DNA of 64,000 nucleotides from Neelides folsomi (Eukaryota > Arthropoda > Collembola > Neelipleona > Neelidae), in the NCBI GenBank assembly GCA_034687125.1, contig JAQGBZ010000060.1, positions 62,001 through 126,000 on the forward strand, read 5' to 3'. The position numbers and the translations under genes are program-made. Of this stretch, positions 1 through 14,800 are shown piece by piece. Position 1 is the stretch's first letter, and each line of letters opens with the position of its first letter. Under the pieces are notes generated by a model. It was not told where the DNA came from and ran no database searches. It saw nothing but the letters and a program-made list of their open reading frames with translations.

Positions 1-8
1 ACAATTAC

Positions 9-102
9 CTGGCGGGTATCCCATAGAAGGATGCATGTCCATAGGAGAAACGGTGATTCCGAGGCCGTTCATCGTATACGGCGATGATTTCAAATATGAC
101 AT
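9..102 (-). CDS. Otx-type homeobox gene, first coding exon only (partial; 'Otx-B')
   Basis: Reading leftwards from the ATG at 102-100, the exon encodes 31 residues beginning MSYLKSSPYTMNGLG and ending GYPPG, then a GTAATT donor in phase 1 at positions 8-3. The MSYLK start, the NGL core and the SPMD..P..GYP tail are the hallmark of the Otx/orthodenticle N-terminus, which in this family is a short exon joined in phase 1 to the exon carrying the N-terminal part of the homeodomain. The complete Otx gene at 24515-19343 has the same arrangement (MAYLKSS..MNGLG, phase 1). The homeobox of this copy must lie left of the window and is not seen. The family encodes K50 paired-class transcription factors that pattern the anterior head and brain. 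Unknown: whether the gene is intact, since only one exon is visible. An overlapping 63-codon open frame (196-5) in another frame is a shadow. Confidence 0.85.
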
Positions 103-3100
103 TGGAGGTGGGACGCCGGAACCTCCGTGGCCCCCGCCACTGCCAAAGGAAGAGAACGCCAGGATGCTTGCAATTTTGACAAAAACTTCCACTCAACTCA
201 CAACAAAATAAATCTGCCCTTTAGCTCCTGTAAATAAATAAATAAAAACAATTATAAAATGCCTTGTTTTATCAATCCTAGTTAATTAGTAGGATATACC
301 AAATTGGCTTATATTATATTATTGTAGCGTGTAATTGAATATAATATATCTGGATAATTAGCAAAAATCATATATAAAGTGTTGTTGATTGAAGATTAGT
401 TTTTTTTTTGCAAAAGATGTTAAATTTGCAGAATTGCTGAAAGATGAGCCATTGACTCTTTTTATCTTCTAATGCAGTTCCTGCACTTTTGACCAATTAA
501 GAATTTTGTGTAAGTAGAGATAGGAGATTTACATGAGAGATTTCCCATTGAACTTAAAAGAGGATCTGTGGCTCGAGAAAAAAACTAAAACCATGTTAAC
601 TTCAACTTTAACATTTAAACCAATCGTTTACTTTCAATTTTCCTTACCATACAATAATATAAAAAGCGAGCATATAATTTTTAGACCATATTTATCTGTG
701 ACTATCTTTCACATAAGGTTTTAACATTGAATATACATAGAGTAATAATATATTTGTATTTATTTATTCTACAATATATTTACTATGTGCGTTTATTTAT
801 ATATGAAATACAGCTGAAATCGTTATAGGCCCAAATTCCCATTATAAGAATTCTTCACACACCTTCGCATTTCTTTATTTCTTGACAAAGGAAGGAGAAA
901 CTGTGTAGAGAAAATTGGATAGGAAAAATGTATAGAAAAATGTATGATAAAGATAAAGTGCATTGAAAAGCATTGAAGGGAAAAGCTGAGGAGTTTTATT
1001 CAAACGTGAGAGCTTTTTAACTTTGTTTCACCTGGGCCTGACGTACAAAGAAATGTTTGAGGTAAAGTGAGTGAGGAATAAAAAGCCATATGTGGAAGGA
1101 GTTTGAAGAAATTAATCCTCCTTTTCCATTTCCTTCATCGGACATGTGGGATTGGAAATGTCCAGGAGAGTTCATGCTGGGCCATTCAAATTATTAACAT
1201 TTCCTCAATACCCAACTCAATACATTATCAATACATTCACTCTCATACATTCACACTACTTTCAGTGGACATTCACAATTCACAATCACATTCACTTCTC
1301 TCTCAACTATGAATTCAGTTCTTAAGTCTTTAAATACAATAAGTTTATAAAGAACTTTCACATTTAATTTTTTTCATTCCTTAAGTTTTTCAATCCATTA
1401 ATATTTATTAATATAATTAAATAAATAATATTTTACTATAAAATAGTTAGAAGTGACTTTTATGCGATCCATTAAGTTTTCGAATATCATATTACAACAT
1501 AAAGATATTTTGTAGCTTATTATTAAAATGTTTTTATATAAATAAAATATCAAATATTATATTTGATATTTTTCATATAGGACATTCATTCATCCTTTCA
1601 TGCATTGAGAAATTGTTCACCAAAGTATATTAATTTTTTAAAAAAGGGCCAGAGGGGGACTTTGAATAGGAACTAAAAGGAGGATTGGAATAGTCGTTGA
1701 CATTTGGGGCCTCCGAGTCTGGTGAGAGCAACTGCACCCATGATATAATAAATTCATTTGAGGGAGAGAGGGAGAATTAACCCTCGATTTTTATGAGGAT
1801 GAAAAGAAGATGAAGGTAAACTGCCTCCTCCCATTGGTTTCCTATCCCCATTCACATTCAAAGTGCAATCCACTTCCTTTGTTCCCTCCCCAAAGGTGTG
1901 TGCGTCTCCCTGAGCCCGGCCAGGCTCCTTCCACCAACTACATGGAGATTCCTTTCGATCGGCTTTTACCATCAAATACATTCCCATCCATTAAATATTA
2001 CACTCAACATATGAAATATTCCAAGAATGAAATGAATAAAAGTTTAAATTGTATTGCATTTTAGCTTAGGAGTTTATTTTTGAAAATAATTAGAAAGACC
2101 CGGAATAATTATTTTTACAAACATGAAACAAAGAAAAGAAGAGAACTGTTCTTCAACAATATTTAATATATTTTAATTTGATATTAATTTAAAATATTTG
2201 ATGGAGCTTTTGAGAATGAAATAAAAAAATAAAATTCAATTGAAACTTTAAATGGTTCAACATGGGGATTTTATAAAGGGTATTTTTACTAGCGGCATTT
2301 TTCAAGACTGTTGTAATTGTAAGAACAGAATGAAATTTAAATCGTAAAAGTGATTGTCGGGTTTTTATAAAGGAACGTCCAGGGCGTTCCTGGTGGTTTA
2401 AACTCCTTGTGGTATTTGATCCGATTCATTTAAATGATAATGGGCAGGGAAAGAAACTGTTCCGATTCTATTTATTCCCAAGTGTATCTTTTCTCCCAAG
2501 GGTGTTGAAGTGATAATGGGGGGAAATGTGATCGGCCGGTGAGTGGTGTCAAAAGGGTCCTCAGATTCATTTCAGATGGTGAATGGGGGAAACCGCCTCT
2601 CCGACCCGTCACCAAACTACCTCAATTACCCGACCCCCTTCTTCCGTTCTCCACAACACACCGACCCAAACCTCTCCAAACACACACACCCCAAAAGACA
2701 ATCACACAAACCGAACAATCCTCAATTTCACACTCAAACAAACTCACAAAAATATACAAAAATGAACACCGGAAATAATTCAAAACTCAAAATTCAAAAT
2801 GAACATTTTGAAAACTTAAATCAATTCCAAAATCAAAATGACCAAATGAAATCTTATATATATGCCAAAATCCCCCAAATATACACATAAGAATTCTAAA
2901 AATTTAACCTTAAATTATATTTAGACAATTCCATTGTTATTTATTTTCACTAAAATTGGATTTAAATTAAAGAGGTAAAATTCCTATAAATTAATTATTT
3001 AATTGTTTTAATAAATAAAAATACATGAAAATAATATTAGATCATTTTAGTCCTTAGAACGATTCTATATTTAATTGCGGTCTCATTAAAATCTTTTAAA

Positions 3101-6100
3101 TTAAACATTAAAAGTGGATATTTCTTTTCGCATCTTAAGAAAATTTGAAAAATGTTTGAAGACAAACAAATATTGGACCTTGTGCCTTCCCAGTGACATT
3201 TTTACAAGTCGCGGGGACATAAATGGATTTGTAATGTTAAGGATGCAAAAATGGATCCTTCGGAGGTTCATTATTTGTTGGCCCGATAAGGGATTATTGA
3301 GAGAAAGGGAACTGGAGATTGTCAAAGGGAATTCCTTAAAGGTGGAGGATTAAAAGGGATCCCCCTTATGAGACTAATGATGTTGACGATTAGCTCAGGA
3401 TTCGGACAGTGGGGCCGATGCAGGGCGAGATTTGAGGAAGAGGTCAGAAAAGGGATTTCGGACTCACTTTGATAGGATCGTCTATTATGCACACAATGCC
3501 AGCCATTTAGTTCTTCTCCCAAGGAACCTCGCAATCCTCGCAAACAGGGAGATTAAAATTCTTGAATATTTATTTTTCCCTCGTGTTTGTTTTCTCAGTG
3601 GCCGGACAATGGTGGAGTAAATAAAGTACAAATTCTGGGTTGAATGGATCATAATGGCCCAATGCGTGTTGTAGGGGGATGGTCCACAAGGTCCGTCAGG
3701 TTTTGTCCGGGCCCATTCGTCCACGCAACAATTCCTCTGTATTCAAATTACGTGTCGGCAACTGAACCCCAACCCAATATCTGAAGATACTGAAGAATAA
3801 TAGAAAAATGTTGGAAAGGGTGTTGGTTTCAGCGCGAAGAAATCACCCTTCAAAATTGGGTGTTTCAAAATTGGCCCAAGTTGTTGAGGTCTTGAATTTG
3901 AGGTGGTGGAGTGGCTCATGCCCTCAACCCCAACCTGTCTCTTCCCAAATTCCACTCGGGTGAGCAGTGTTTTAAAATAAGGAATTTAAAATAAAACCCT
4001 TTGAACACTTTCAAGAGAAGAAGAATAGAGGAATGAGGGAGGAAGGAAGGAGAATGTTTCTAAATATGCGGACCCTTCGACCGGAGACACAAAAGAAGTC
4101 TGACAAGACCTAAGTATAGGTAAATCAGTGAATGTATAAGGTAAATGGATGTGTGAGACTCTCTGAGTGTCTTTGAGTGTCTTTGAGTGACTCGGAAATA
4201 AAGAGAGAGTTCTCAGGTGGCAAAGAAGACGTCCACCAATTTGAAAACCATATTGAAATTGATTCCCTTTTATGACTCAGCTAAAATGGCCGCAGCGTGA
4301 TCGAGAAGACACCTGAGAGGAAATTGTCCTTTGACGATTCTTTTCATCCAACTCCAAATACATTCAATTCTCTCAACTCTATACAATTCCTTTATAAAAA
4401 TACATACAATTTGGCTACTTGAGAATTGAACATGATATTTTATTAATATCTAATATTGGTTTACACACCGAAGTGAAATATATTGTATGTTATATGATTA
4501 TAAGTAAAAATATGATATTTACCATACATCAGATATTATGAAAGAATATTATAATTATATATGTATATAGCTGCTTATGATAATGGGGATCATTGAAAAC
4601 TGAGAAACTGAGAACTATAGTTCATGTATGTTCATATATTTATATAAATATAAAATAAAAGAATTTTTCAATGACTTTCTGTATCTTATTGTGAAGGAGT
4701 TTTGAAAGTGTGTAGTCAAATACAGTTTGGACGCTGTTTGGATCTTCTGTATAGATCTTGTTGGGTGTGGGTATTGCGGTGAATGATTTTTCTCCTCCGT
4801 CACTCACCTTCTCACTCCTTCAGATCCTATCAATAATCGCCCTGTCGAGGGAGTTAAATGGATGCTCGATGGAGTTCCATTACAACCTGCCCTCTTGAAC
4901 TCCAATTTGCCTTCTATTGTTGTTCACAATGGAGAAGGAGGGTGATTGGAACTCATTCACGACTTACGTCAATTTAAAACATTCAGGTCTTATTAATAAA
5001 CGACCATTATCCTTCTCACTGCCCAAACCAAACACTTCACAAATTCACAATAAATATCAGTAAATATACAATTACTTTTAAACTATCAACATTATTGAAT
5101 CAATACACACAATCGAATATTACTGATTATAAAAACACGAAAATTCCACTTAACTACAAGAAATTAAAAAACAATATTGAAATATAATAAAAATTTATAA
5201 ATATAAAGAAAGGATGTATCATCTGTAAATACTGTATATAGAAGATGGGTGTAAGTTGAAAGTATTATTATTATATATTTTGTATTTGTGGTTGAAGTGA
5301 GATGGACAGGACGACAGGGACGCGTTTGCTCTCCATTAACCCTCACCCTTCCCCACGTCAACCTCTCAGACAACTCCTGAGGATGATTTTCAATATTTGA
5401 TTCCAACCACTTGGTCCCACAATTACTCCCATTCCTCCCTCATCAAACCACGGTGATCTCCAAGAGACAACTCCGCCCTTTTCATTACGCTTCCATTCAC
5501 CCTGGCTCAATTACCACATTTATTCTTTTTTACACACACTCGTTCTGTGGAAATTTTCCTCAGGAGGTAAAAACCTCCTTCACCTTCCTGCTTAATTTAT
5601 ACGTGTGGTTTATCTGATTGTATAATCAATTTGCGATTCTAATGAAATAAATACAAATTATTACCACAATCCACAATTTATTCCTTATTGTTTAATATAA
5701 CATACAATTTCTTGATTGCTTAATGCTTATTGTGTAGTTAAAGACTTAAAAGTATGTAGACTATTAATGTAATAATAAAGATGATTAAAAGAAACTGCGT
5801 CTGTTGTTTTTTAATTATTATTTGTCATGTTATTTGATAATAAAAATGAATAACACGACACGCAGACACACAGTTTTGTAGACAAAATGGTTTAATAAAA
5901 ATGAAAACTTGAATGATTGTCAACGATGTTTTGTTAAAGTAGAAGGGATTTGATCATTTGAGCAAAGGAAAGAGAGCAATATTGAATAAAACTTGATTTG
6001 ATTAATTAAGAAAGAACATTCACTTGCTCAACTTAATATGTATAAAAGTACAAATAAGTTGTATGTGTTCGTTTGGTCAACTTTTTGTGCAAAAGGAATG

Positions 6101-7350
6101 AATCAAAGTAAAAGAAATATAATAAAAGTATATGAAAGAATGTGGAATGGCAAATGAGTTTTTTTGACATTTATCAACAATGTTGATTAGCTGAGTTTCC
6201 CATTCTCTCCCAACTTCAACTCACTCGATCACTCTTTCCAATAACTTCATCCTTCACTCACACAAGGAGACAAATGAGGCAAATGATTGAAACAGAGTTT
6301 CAAAGCCATTTCAAATCCTCTCACGCACACACCCAAAACACTCAAAACTTTATATAAGTGGAACATAGTCAAATGAATCAAACAATGTTGGAATTCTCTA
6401 TGTGTACAAATTCTCTCTGTAATAAGTTAGAACTCAAAAAGTCCAAATGCACTCAAAAGCTACAACTCTGAAATTCACTCACAGAGAGTGAAAAGAGTTT
6501 AAAGATCTATACACAAAGTTGAGTATTTGAGTTTTATTCAAGAGGAAAACTTTTGAATTTTATAAAGTTGAAGGTAGGAGACAAATGAGTTGAATTTCTT
6601 TATATGGAAAATCCATGTTCTTTTCCCCCTCCATTGCGAATTTCGACATTTCTAATGCTCAATTTTGTAAAGTGTAAATGGTAATGGAAATGGAAAAAAA
6701 ACTAATCCTTCAAACCTTCCGAGATGATTTTGAACATAAAAGATCAAACCACTCACACTCATTTCCATTACGCTTTAATAATTCTAGAACTTTTTTTCCT
6801 ATAATTCCACTTCATTTGGCTCTACTTTAATTCTACAATAAATTCAATTCACTCCTTTTTTCAATTCTTTGAAAATTCACTATTAAATCCCATTCTAAAT
6901 GTATTTTAAAATTAACTATAAAATTGAAATTATCTTTACTATCCAAACTCTTAAATCTCCTTTAAATTTTAAATAAAATCTAAAAGTCAGATGAATTTTA
7001 ATTTATAAAGTTTAAAATACAAAAAAATCCGTCAAATTTACAGTTAGGATTTTACTGGATGCATGTTTAACATAATGTTAAGCAAACAATGTAAAGAAGT
7101 AATCAGATGTTTATCTCAGGATTTCTTGGAAGAATGATCTTGGTAAAATTTTTATAGAAATTGAACAATTAGAGTATAAAAAGTATTGGTAGTAAATTGG
7201 CAATAATAAAACAATGAATATTTCACAACTGTGTTTGGATACTGATTTAGTTGATTGAGGGCTATATGGATGGGTCAGTGAGTGAGTCGATTTATGAGTG
7301 ATTACATGGGATGATCGGGTTAGGAGAGCTTAAGTTCCTCTGTGTAAAGT
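103..7350. other. Gene-free stretch upstream of Otx-B
   Basis: The first ~100 bases are presumably 5' UTR and promoter of the partial Otx gene. The rest is AT-rich with GC-richer blocks around 1660-1960, 2560-2700, 3380-3960 and 5290-5470. All open frames are short, start at arbitrary codons and match no family I recognise. Composition alternates with purine- or pyrimidine-rich runs typical of non-coding DNA. As this is the 5' flank of a developmental homeobox gene, enhancers are likely, but I can identify none from sequence alone. Confidence 0.6.
4161..4190. repeat. 10-bp tandem repeat, three copies
   Basis: Three adjacent copies of a CTYTGAGTGW-like decamer (ctctgagtgt, ctttgagtgt, ctttgagtga). 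A small tandem repeat in intergenic DNA with no evident function. Confidence 0.7.
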
Positions 7351-8460
7351 AGAAGCTCAAAAATGACTATGGTGGTAATCTCAAAGGCAAAGGCTTCCTC
7401 AAGAGGTCAAACAAAACTCATTTCCCTTTTCTTCCATAATTCCCTCCCTAATTCCACTCATAAATCCCCTTCCCTCATTACCTCCCCTATCAATCTCACA
7501 TTATTAAACTGGTCTTATATAATTATTGGATTTCGGGAGCAGGAGAGGAAAAAAATTGTTCCTTACCAGCCACACGGGTGAAGTGTTTTTAACGTTTCTT
7601 TTCCCCCGTCCCACTCCGGCCGATGTATAAATGTATGTATAATCGCCTTAACCAACTTTTTAAATCAGAGAAGATAAAACACAATAAACTCACCTAAGCT
7701 GACAAAAATCTACTCTTGAATGCAGAGGAAGATAAAACAAGTCTTAAGCCTGTTACAGAGAGGCTTAAGGTCTTCTCAAACCGTATTAAATAAGACCAAG
7801 ATTGATCCTATGGAATCCCCTTCACCCAACAGGGACACACTTTGTAGACTCCCCATCCAACCACCCTCCGGTCGACCAACCACCGACTTCCCCCCGCCCA
7901 GTCCCGCCTCCTTTGGGTCTCTGGACAACACAGGATTGGACCACCAAACCCATCCCGCCTCAACCTCTCGTGCGCCGCTCCCCTCCAAGCCGGCCCCTCT
8001 TCCCCGCCCTCATGCAAATTCCCGGAGGAAACTGCTACCCGAACTTACATCAAATATTCCCCGAATATACTTCATATTAAGTATATCTTCCCGGGTCCTG
8101 TAATATACCAAATATATCAAAGTAACACACTCTGAAAATACAATATATACTCAAATATACAAAGGAATATATGAAAGAATATACAGTAATGTATGAAGGA
8201 ATATATGATATATAAAGGAATATAAACCTGATTTATTCACTCAATATCCGGAAAATATACCCGGAAAATGGGGAATATTCTCATGTAATACTCATGAATA
8301 AGATATATATTTTGTATGGTATGTAGGTATTTATTCATACGTATGAGGTGTATGTGGTAGGAGTAATGTGTAATAGGGCTTGATAGAGACACTGGAGAAT
8401 TTACATTGACGGAATATCCTGGAATAAAGTATATGTGGAATAGATTCATGAAGTTGTGCT
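7351..8460. other. Gene-free: GC-richer block followed by a GGAATAT-rich AT block
   Basis: Positions 7580-8080 are a GC-richer, cytosine-rich block in which several frames on both strands stay open (for example 7720-8103 on + and 8017-7808 on -). The products are proline- and serine-rich and resemble no family. From 8100 to about 8420 the sequence is dominated by degenerate repeats around AAGGAATATA/GAATATA, reading like a decayed low-complexity array. No gene is supported. Confidence 0.5.
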
Positions 8461-11400
8461 TAAGCTATGGTTTAAGCTACTTAATGATCATGCCATTTAA
8501 GCTAAACCCCTTCACAATGACTTACAAGTTGTAAACCTTCCGTCCTCAACCTCCGGTTCCCAATTCCCCATCCCCGCATTCACTTCCTCAGATTAAGAAC
8601 CTGGAGAGGTCTTTAAGTATGTACACACTCCATTTGAATGGAGAGCGAGTTACACACAATTCTCTAATTTTAATCTATTTAAATCTCCATAAGACTCTAC
8701 TCCTCCACCAAACCACAACAAATGGAGAAAGTCACAGGAGCCAAAAACTCTTCATTACCTTCATTTCCGCAATTCATCATTTTCCCATTTCTAATTTCGC
8801 ATTTCTCGTTGCGGATTGGAAAGATATTGATTTATGAACAATTTGATCAAATCTCTAATCCAAATCATGTTTCACTTGTTTCGTTATTTTTTAAGGCTGG
8901 TGAATTGGTAATCGATATTCAACTTCAGCTCATACAAAATATACCATAATATATATATGGTACTTACAAATGGTCAAGTGATAAGAAACAAATCCAACTT
9001 GTTTCTTGTCTTATAATCAAAGATTCATAGAGCTTAATAGAAAATCCTTTACCAAATATCATGTATTGAATGCAATTGCTGAAGTTTATATATTTTACAT
9101 GTACGCATGATATGAGTAAACCAAAGTACATATCAGTAGTTATCATACAGTTAGTATATGAGGGCATATTATTTGTACTTATAATACAAGTTTTGGTTTT
9201 AACGGAGATGGTTTAATTATTTTTAATTAACTAGAAAGAGATTTTTATAAAATCAATTTTGAACCCATCAATTATAAATGAACTCCAAACATTGGTTGAG
9301 ATTTGAAAGGAGCTGAGGAGTGTAAACAGCTTGTAGATACTCCAATTGTGTCGTCCCATCTCCCCATCCCCCATCATCCATTGTTAAGGGATGATCAGAA
9401 AGTCTTCGTTGAAATCTCCGAGGGAAAAAACGGATTATGCATTTTTTTGTCCTTATTTCCTTTTCTCGTTCCAGTTCTCAATTCAACTTCGACATGAACT
9501 CTACAATCCAAATAGAATCCAATCCTATCTTGGATACACCAATTCCTATTTGTTCAACCTCGTCAACTGTACAATACCAATGGCTATAGGGATTCTATTC
9601 AACCTCAATAATTTTTATTTTTTACAGAATGTGTATTAAATGTACAGTGGATATATTTCGATATACATATGGTATTACATATGCTTGGTTCGAATAAATG
9701 GTACAATATTATGTTATATTTATAAAGGATCAATTTTTATTAAAGCTATAAAGTTATATATGATTTAAAATTTTAGGGAAAGTTTTTAAAAAGCTTTTGT
9801 AGTAAAGGAAGGATTATTTTACTTTGTATTTGAAAATATTTTTGTTGAATATGATTGTTTGGTTTTGTCTGGGTATTGGTTTAGCTCAGGTTTTACGTCT
9901 TTTATTCGTTGGTTTGATGAAAATAAACCTTCGATTTACTCAATTACAGATGATGTGATTTGCCCGGTGTTGAGACGAGAGATATCGATCGCTGTTAACT
10001 GTTATCAAATAGAGAATCCTCACCAAGCGGATTGCAGAGGCTTCTTTCTGCTTCTTGATTTTTGTTGTTTCTAAGTAGGAGATTTGGATTTTGGAACATG
10101 GCTATCATTCCCTTTCTTACAACATGTATATCAGGATAACTACACATATGTACAAAAAAGTATCACTATAATATCACACTTATACTTCCCCATATAAAAT
10201 GTGTACAATATAGGATTTACAACTAACTACATAGTATTACCAGAAACATAATAGATATACGAGATTGGCTAAGATGTATTTAAAGTGTTGGAGTAGGAGA
10301 GTTAAGTATAAGAACAATGGGAAGCGTCTAGTACATATAAGAATATAAGTATACTAAAATACTATAAGAAAAATATATAGGAAGATGTGTATTTGTCTGT
10401 ACAGTGTTCGAATGTACCATCTAGTATTTGTCAGTGCCCCTTGAGAATTGGAATCCTCAGAGTCGGGGAATAATGGAGAATATAACAAGTCGCGTGGAAA
10501 GCATTAAAAGGTATAAAAGTCCTTAAGTCTCTCAAAGTGAGTTAGATCCGAAGAGTGTTGACTCTTTTTCTTTAAAGATCCAATCCAATGAGAGTTGATG
10601 GGAGAAGTCCGGAAGACACTTGAAATGGGAATAATGGTATGAGAGGAGCTAAGACTTTCAAATCCAAATCTCACCTGCCGCCATACACCAAAGAACAAAA
10701 AAAAAATACAAATACAATTTAATACAAAATCCATTTTGTTCTTAATTGAAAACCCAGGATGATAAAATTATTTAATTATCAATATAATGTAAATAATTCA
10801 ATTTGCTCCAATTATTATTTTTAAATAATGTTTAAAAATTTTAATATTTTATTAATTAAGAGTAGTTGCATTGATGTCTGGCTCATTAATTAATTAATCC
10901 AATTTTGGTAGAAACTTATCTACGAATATCAGAATCTGCATAGATCTATGTACTTTGCTGTACTGATAGACCAACTGATATTAATCTGTTAATTAATAAA
11001 TAATTAATTCAGATGTAAGTCTTGTCTTTTGAGTGGGAGCGGAAAAGCGAGTTTTCAATTCCCCCCTTCCTTCATGGTCTGTCATGAGAAGAATTGGGGA
11101 GTGGGAGATGAATGGAGAAACCTCGCCTTTGAATTGTCTCCATCACCAAGAGCCTCCTGATCCAACTCCTCGATCCGAGCGTATAAGGACATTGTAAGTA
11201 ATAGGAAAGCACTTGCGAGCCAACAACCTACACGCTCTTTTTTCCCCTCCATCCACACAGACAGAAGAATGGGAAAAAATGAAAGTGTCATGGAAGAGAA
11301 ACGCTTTACATAATATAATGGGCGTCGTAATGACCATCACGATGATGATTAAATTTGAGAAAACTTTTTCTCTCTCCAATGAAAAGAATCCTTTATTGAA

Positions 11401-11780
11401 GCTCAGAGATTGGAGCTCACTTTGGGGCTCGCATTGAAACCAGAGATTGTATTTGGTCTACATACAAATGATGTGTAGTGGAGATGATGGAGGATTTTGA
11501 GGCTAAAGACCTGAAGCCCCACGGCTCTCAAAAACTCTATTTCATATTACATGGTAGAAGGGCTAAGAAAAGATAGACGTGAGGATGTTTGGAAAATGTT
11601 CCGTTTAGTAGTCAAAGATGGTGAGAACGTTTTTTAATGTTTTTTTAATGCGGACCTCACGAGAGGCTCATTAACAACTATCATTGGAGTTGTGAAATAA
11701 ATGGTTATATCAAATAAGAAAAAAAACCGTTTGAATGTCAAACTTCTTCCGCTTATACATACAAAACGTTCATGTCAATC
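8461..11780. other. Gene-free AT-rich intergenic DNA
   Basis: Mostly AT-rich DNA with many TATA/ATAC runs (9640-9700, 10120-10420) and one GC-richer patch near 11040-11240. Open frames are short with no recognisable protein similarity. I see no RNA gene, no paired inverted repeats of note and no coding exon with a convincing splice pair. It remains part of the interval between the two Otx genes. Confidence 0.5.
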
Positions 11781-11874
11781 TAAATGAAAAATATATGTAT
11801 AGCAAATATGATTTGTCATTTTGCATATAAATGAAAAATATATGTATAGCAAATATGATTTGTCATTTTGCATA
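11781..11874. repeat. Perfect 47-bp tandem duplication
   Basis: A 47-bp unit starting TAAATGAAAAATATATGTAT and ending in TTTTGCATA occurs twice back to back (11781-11827 and 11828-11874). The first bases of a third copy (TAAATGAA) follow at 11875. The copies are identical, so the duplication is recent or maintained. The unit contains TTTTGCATA, one base off the POU octamer ATTTGCAT; whether that matters is unknown. It lies between the two Otx genes. Confidence 0.9.
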
Positions 11875-14800
11875 TAAATGAATAAATCCGATCTTTAACT
11901 AAAATTAAAACTATCATATGAAATATATTTTCATTGAATGGAAACATTTAATTGAGTAAATATTATTATAAATAGTAATGAGAGCCTATGTTTGATCAAT
12001 ATTAGCGATTTTGGATAGCGGCGATTTGGGAATAATTTTTTTTCTTTTGATTGATTTGTCGCCGACACGTTTGGTCGACATTGTCAAAAACTTATTATGA
12101 TAAAATGCAATATAAAACAGATAAATGGAAATAATCCATGTACAGCCCGGTAGATCCGTTGATCGGACGATAAAAATTAAATAAATCTTTATTTTCATAT
12201 TTTGATATTTCATATTAATACAGCTGGAATTAGGGAACTTTTAAATATACCAGACTCAAATAAAATATTTAAACTATTTTTATAACATATTTTGTTAAAG
12301 TTGTTAAAATGAAATAATAATTTGCATCCATTCCTTTCTTATTTTAATACAAAGGGGAAAGTTTGAGATGTTTCAATTTCTCATATATTTCTAAACTGAA
12401 ATTTGTGTAAGAGATATTATAGAATATTTAAGTATAAAGTATTTGAAGTCGTAACGTTAAGTAATATATAAAGAGTAGTTGAATTTGTCCTTAATGCTTT
12501 TTAAGCAGTTGAAATTGAAAAGGCGGTTCAATTTAAAATTGAATCCTTGGTAAGAATAATTGAAATGTTGGAATCCTTTCCTGAGTGACTTTTCCTTCTT
12601 GTCTCTCTTTGGGAGGTTTTCAGAGGGCGATCCGGACAGGGAAAAGTCATTTGGAAGATGTTTGGAGTTTCGGAATCAGGGGAGGATTTTGTGGACAGGG
12701 CCACAAATGACTTGGTTTAATCCTCTGCAAACAGAGGAGGAAAAAAGCTGTTTGGGTCTCTCCATACAAATCACAAGGCTCCTTTTCCACTTTCCATTAT
12801 TTTATCATGTTGTGAGAGCGAGAGTGGGATGATTTCATTCTCCCCAGAGCTTCTCCCGGGACCCTCAAACACCCGTTCTCGCCCTCGTCGCCCGACTCAA
12901 AGTGTGAGAAGCTGTAAATTCAACAGACAATGTTGACACTCAAATCGGTCCCCATCAGCTGCGTCTCAATCTCGCCCATCACTTCCCTCACAAAATATTG
13001 ATCTTTCATTTACCAGAACAATTTTCACCTCATTTGTCAAATTTCCTTTTCCCAGTCATTTGCCAATTCTTTAGTTATTTTTATTATTATGAAAGTTATT
13101 TTATGATACTTAATTTTAATTAATAAAATGTATTCTAATGTAATTTATAAAAATCCACTTAATATTTTACTCCACCATTAAATTATTGTTAAAAAACAAA
13201 ACAAAATAATAGAAGTATGTCGAATTCTTAATTCACTGGCTATTTGAGTAAAATATTTATTTGTGAGTGTTATTAGTTGATGGATTTGTACTCACCCTTA
13301 TTAAAAATCTCACCTGTAGTCAATCTGTGATGAGGGCAGTGAGTTGTAATTGTGATCGTAATTTCATAAGTAGATTGTGCCTGAGCCGGCTCATCTTGAT
13401 CTGATGTGATCTCTAGTGGACCGTGGATTTGGGAGATAATATCTTTTCTAAATCCCCGAGTCCCCACATATTCATCTCAGTCCCCTCCTTATCAGTGTAA
13501 TCTTTTGGAATTGGGGTCTTTCAAATGAATATCTCCCTCCCCATTATTCCCAAACCCAATCATTCCCTCACCCACATCTCCCTCAATTACCATCAATTTC
13601 ATTATTTCGCCCATCCACAGCTTATTTCCATCAATCCAAAACCTCACTCTCAACTTTACGCTAATTGAAAATTTTTCAAGGGCCTTCATTTGATTCATTT
13701 CATTAAGCTCGGAAATTGAGTCGAATCTGCTGCTTTTATTAAAAATTAATTAACTTTTACTTACAATCTTCTTCAAAACTCAATCTTTATTTATTATGCA
13801 TAATTAATATATTACAATCTTACATATAAATATTGAATGGATTAAAAATATTAAAAATATATAAATATTCATTATTTATTACATAGCAGGATAAATAGAA
13901 AAGTTTATAAATTAGATTCGTAGATAATGTTCTATAATGGTGATTTATTTAATTATGATGATCCGATGTTTATAAATGACATAACTGGATCACATGATCT
14001 GGCGAATTAGAGAAAAATAAAAAGGGATAATTGAATTGTATGTAACTGCACATGTGTTAAAAATGCTCGGTTTTTAATTTGTGATTCTTTTGCAGTCCGC
14101 CGCCTGTGTCGGAACATTGACAACACACGGGAGTAAGAGTAATTGTATCACCAATGTGTTTCCATTTGGCTCGTGAGTAATATTATGAAAATATCCAATT
14201 GGACATCTGTTGAGCCCACCTGTACAGATGCGGAAAGGATTCTCTCGACCCCCATCATTCTACGAACTCTGATTGCACAATGAGAAAGAACACCTTTGAT
14301 GAATAATTTTTCCATATCGTAATTCGAAGGAGCTTAGTGATCCGCAGCCCCCCAGATGTTCCCTTTGGCACAACATGTAACAAAGCAAGGGAATAATTGG
14401 CTCTCTGGACGTTACTCTCATTAATTAATTCTCTCTCAGACATCTTCTCCATCCATGAAACAACTGAAACATCTACAAATGGATTCAAATGACAAGGACC
14501 TGTAGAGACTTAATACTTATCAATATGTCAATATGAATTAAATCCACGGATGTTGATTAAATAAATATCTTTTTTTACTACTTAACTACTTTGTTAATAT
14601 TCATAAAAATCAACTGTTTGGTTCACCTTTATTTAATTACAATATTGGTATATTAATTATCATTCTGGAACTCATTTTACAATATTTATTTTTTGTTGAA
14701 AATGATAATTATTTTAGAAAGCTGATTGTGAAACTGGTGAAGATTTGTCATATTTTGGACCAAAGACTGGTAGAGAGATTGTGGCTTAATGAGTTGGTTC

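Noticed and set aside
5-196. 63-codon open frame on - over the Otx-B first exon
   Set aside because: Different frame from the MSYLK peptide; a shadow of the real exon.
1546-1570. Small AT palindrome (ATATCAAATAT / ATATTTGATAT)
   Set aside because: Ten- to twelve-base AT palindromes are expected in DNA this AT-rich; no flanking signature of a mobile element.
9689-9705. GGTTCGAAT, resembling a tRNA T-loop
   Set aside because: No matching acceptor stem, anticodon arm or A-box upstream; not a tRNA gene.
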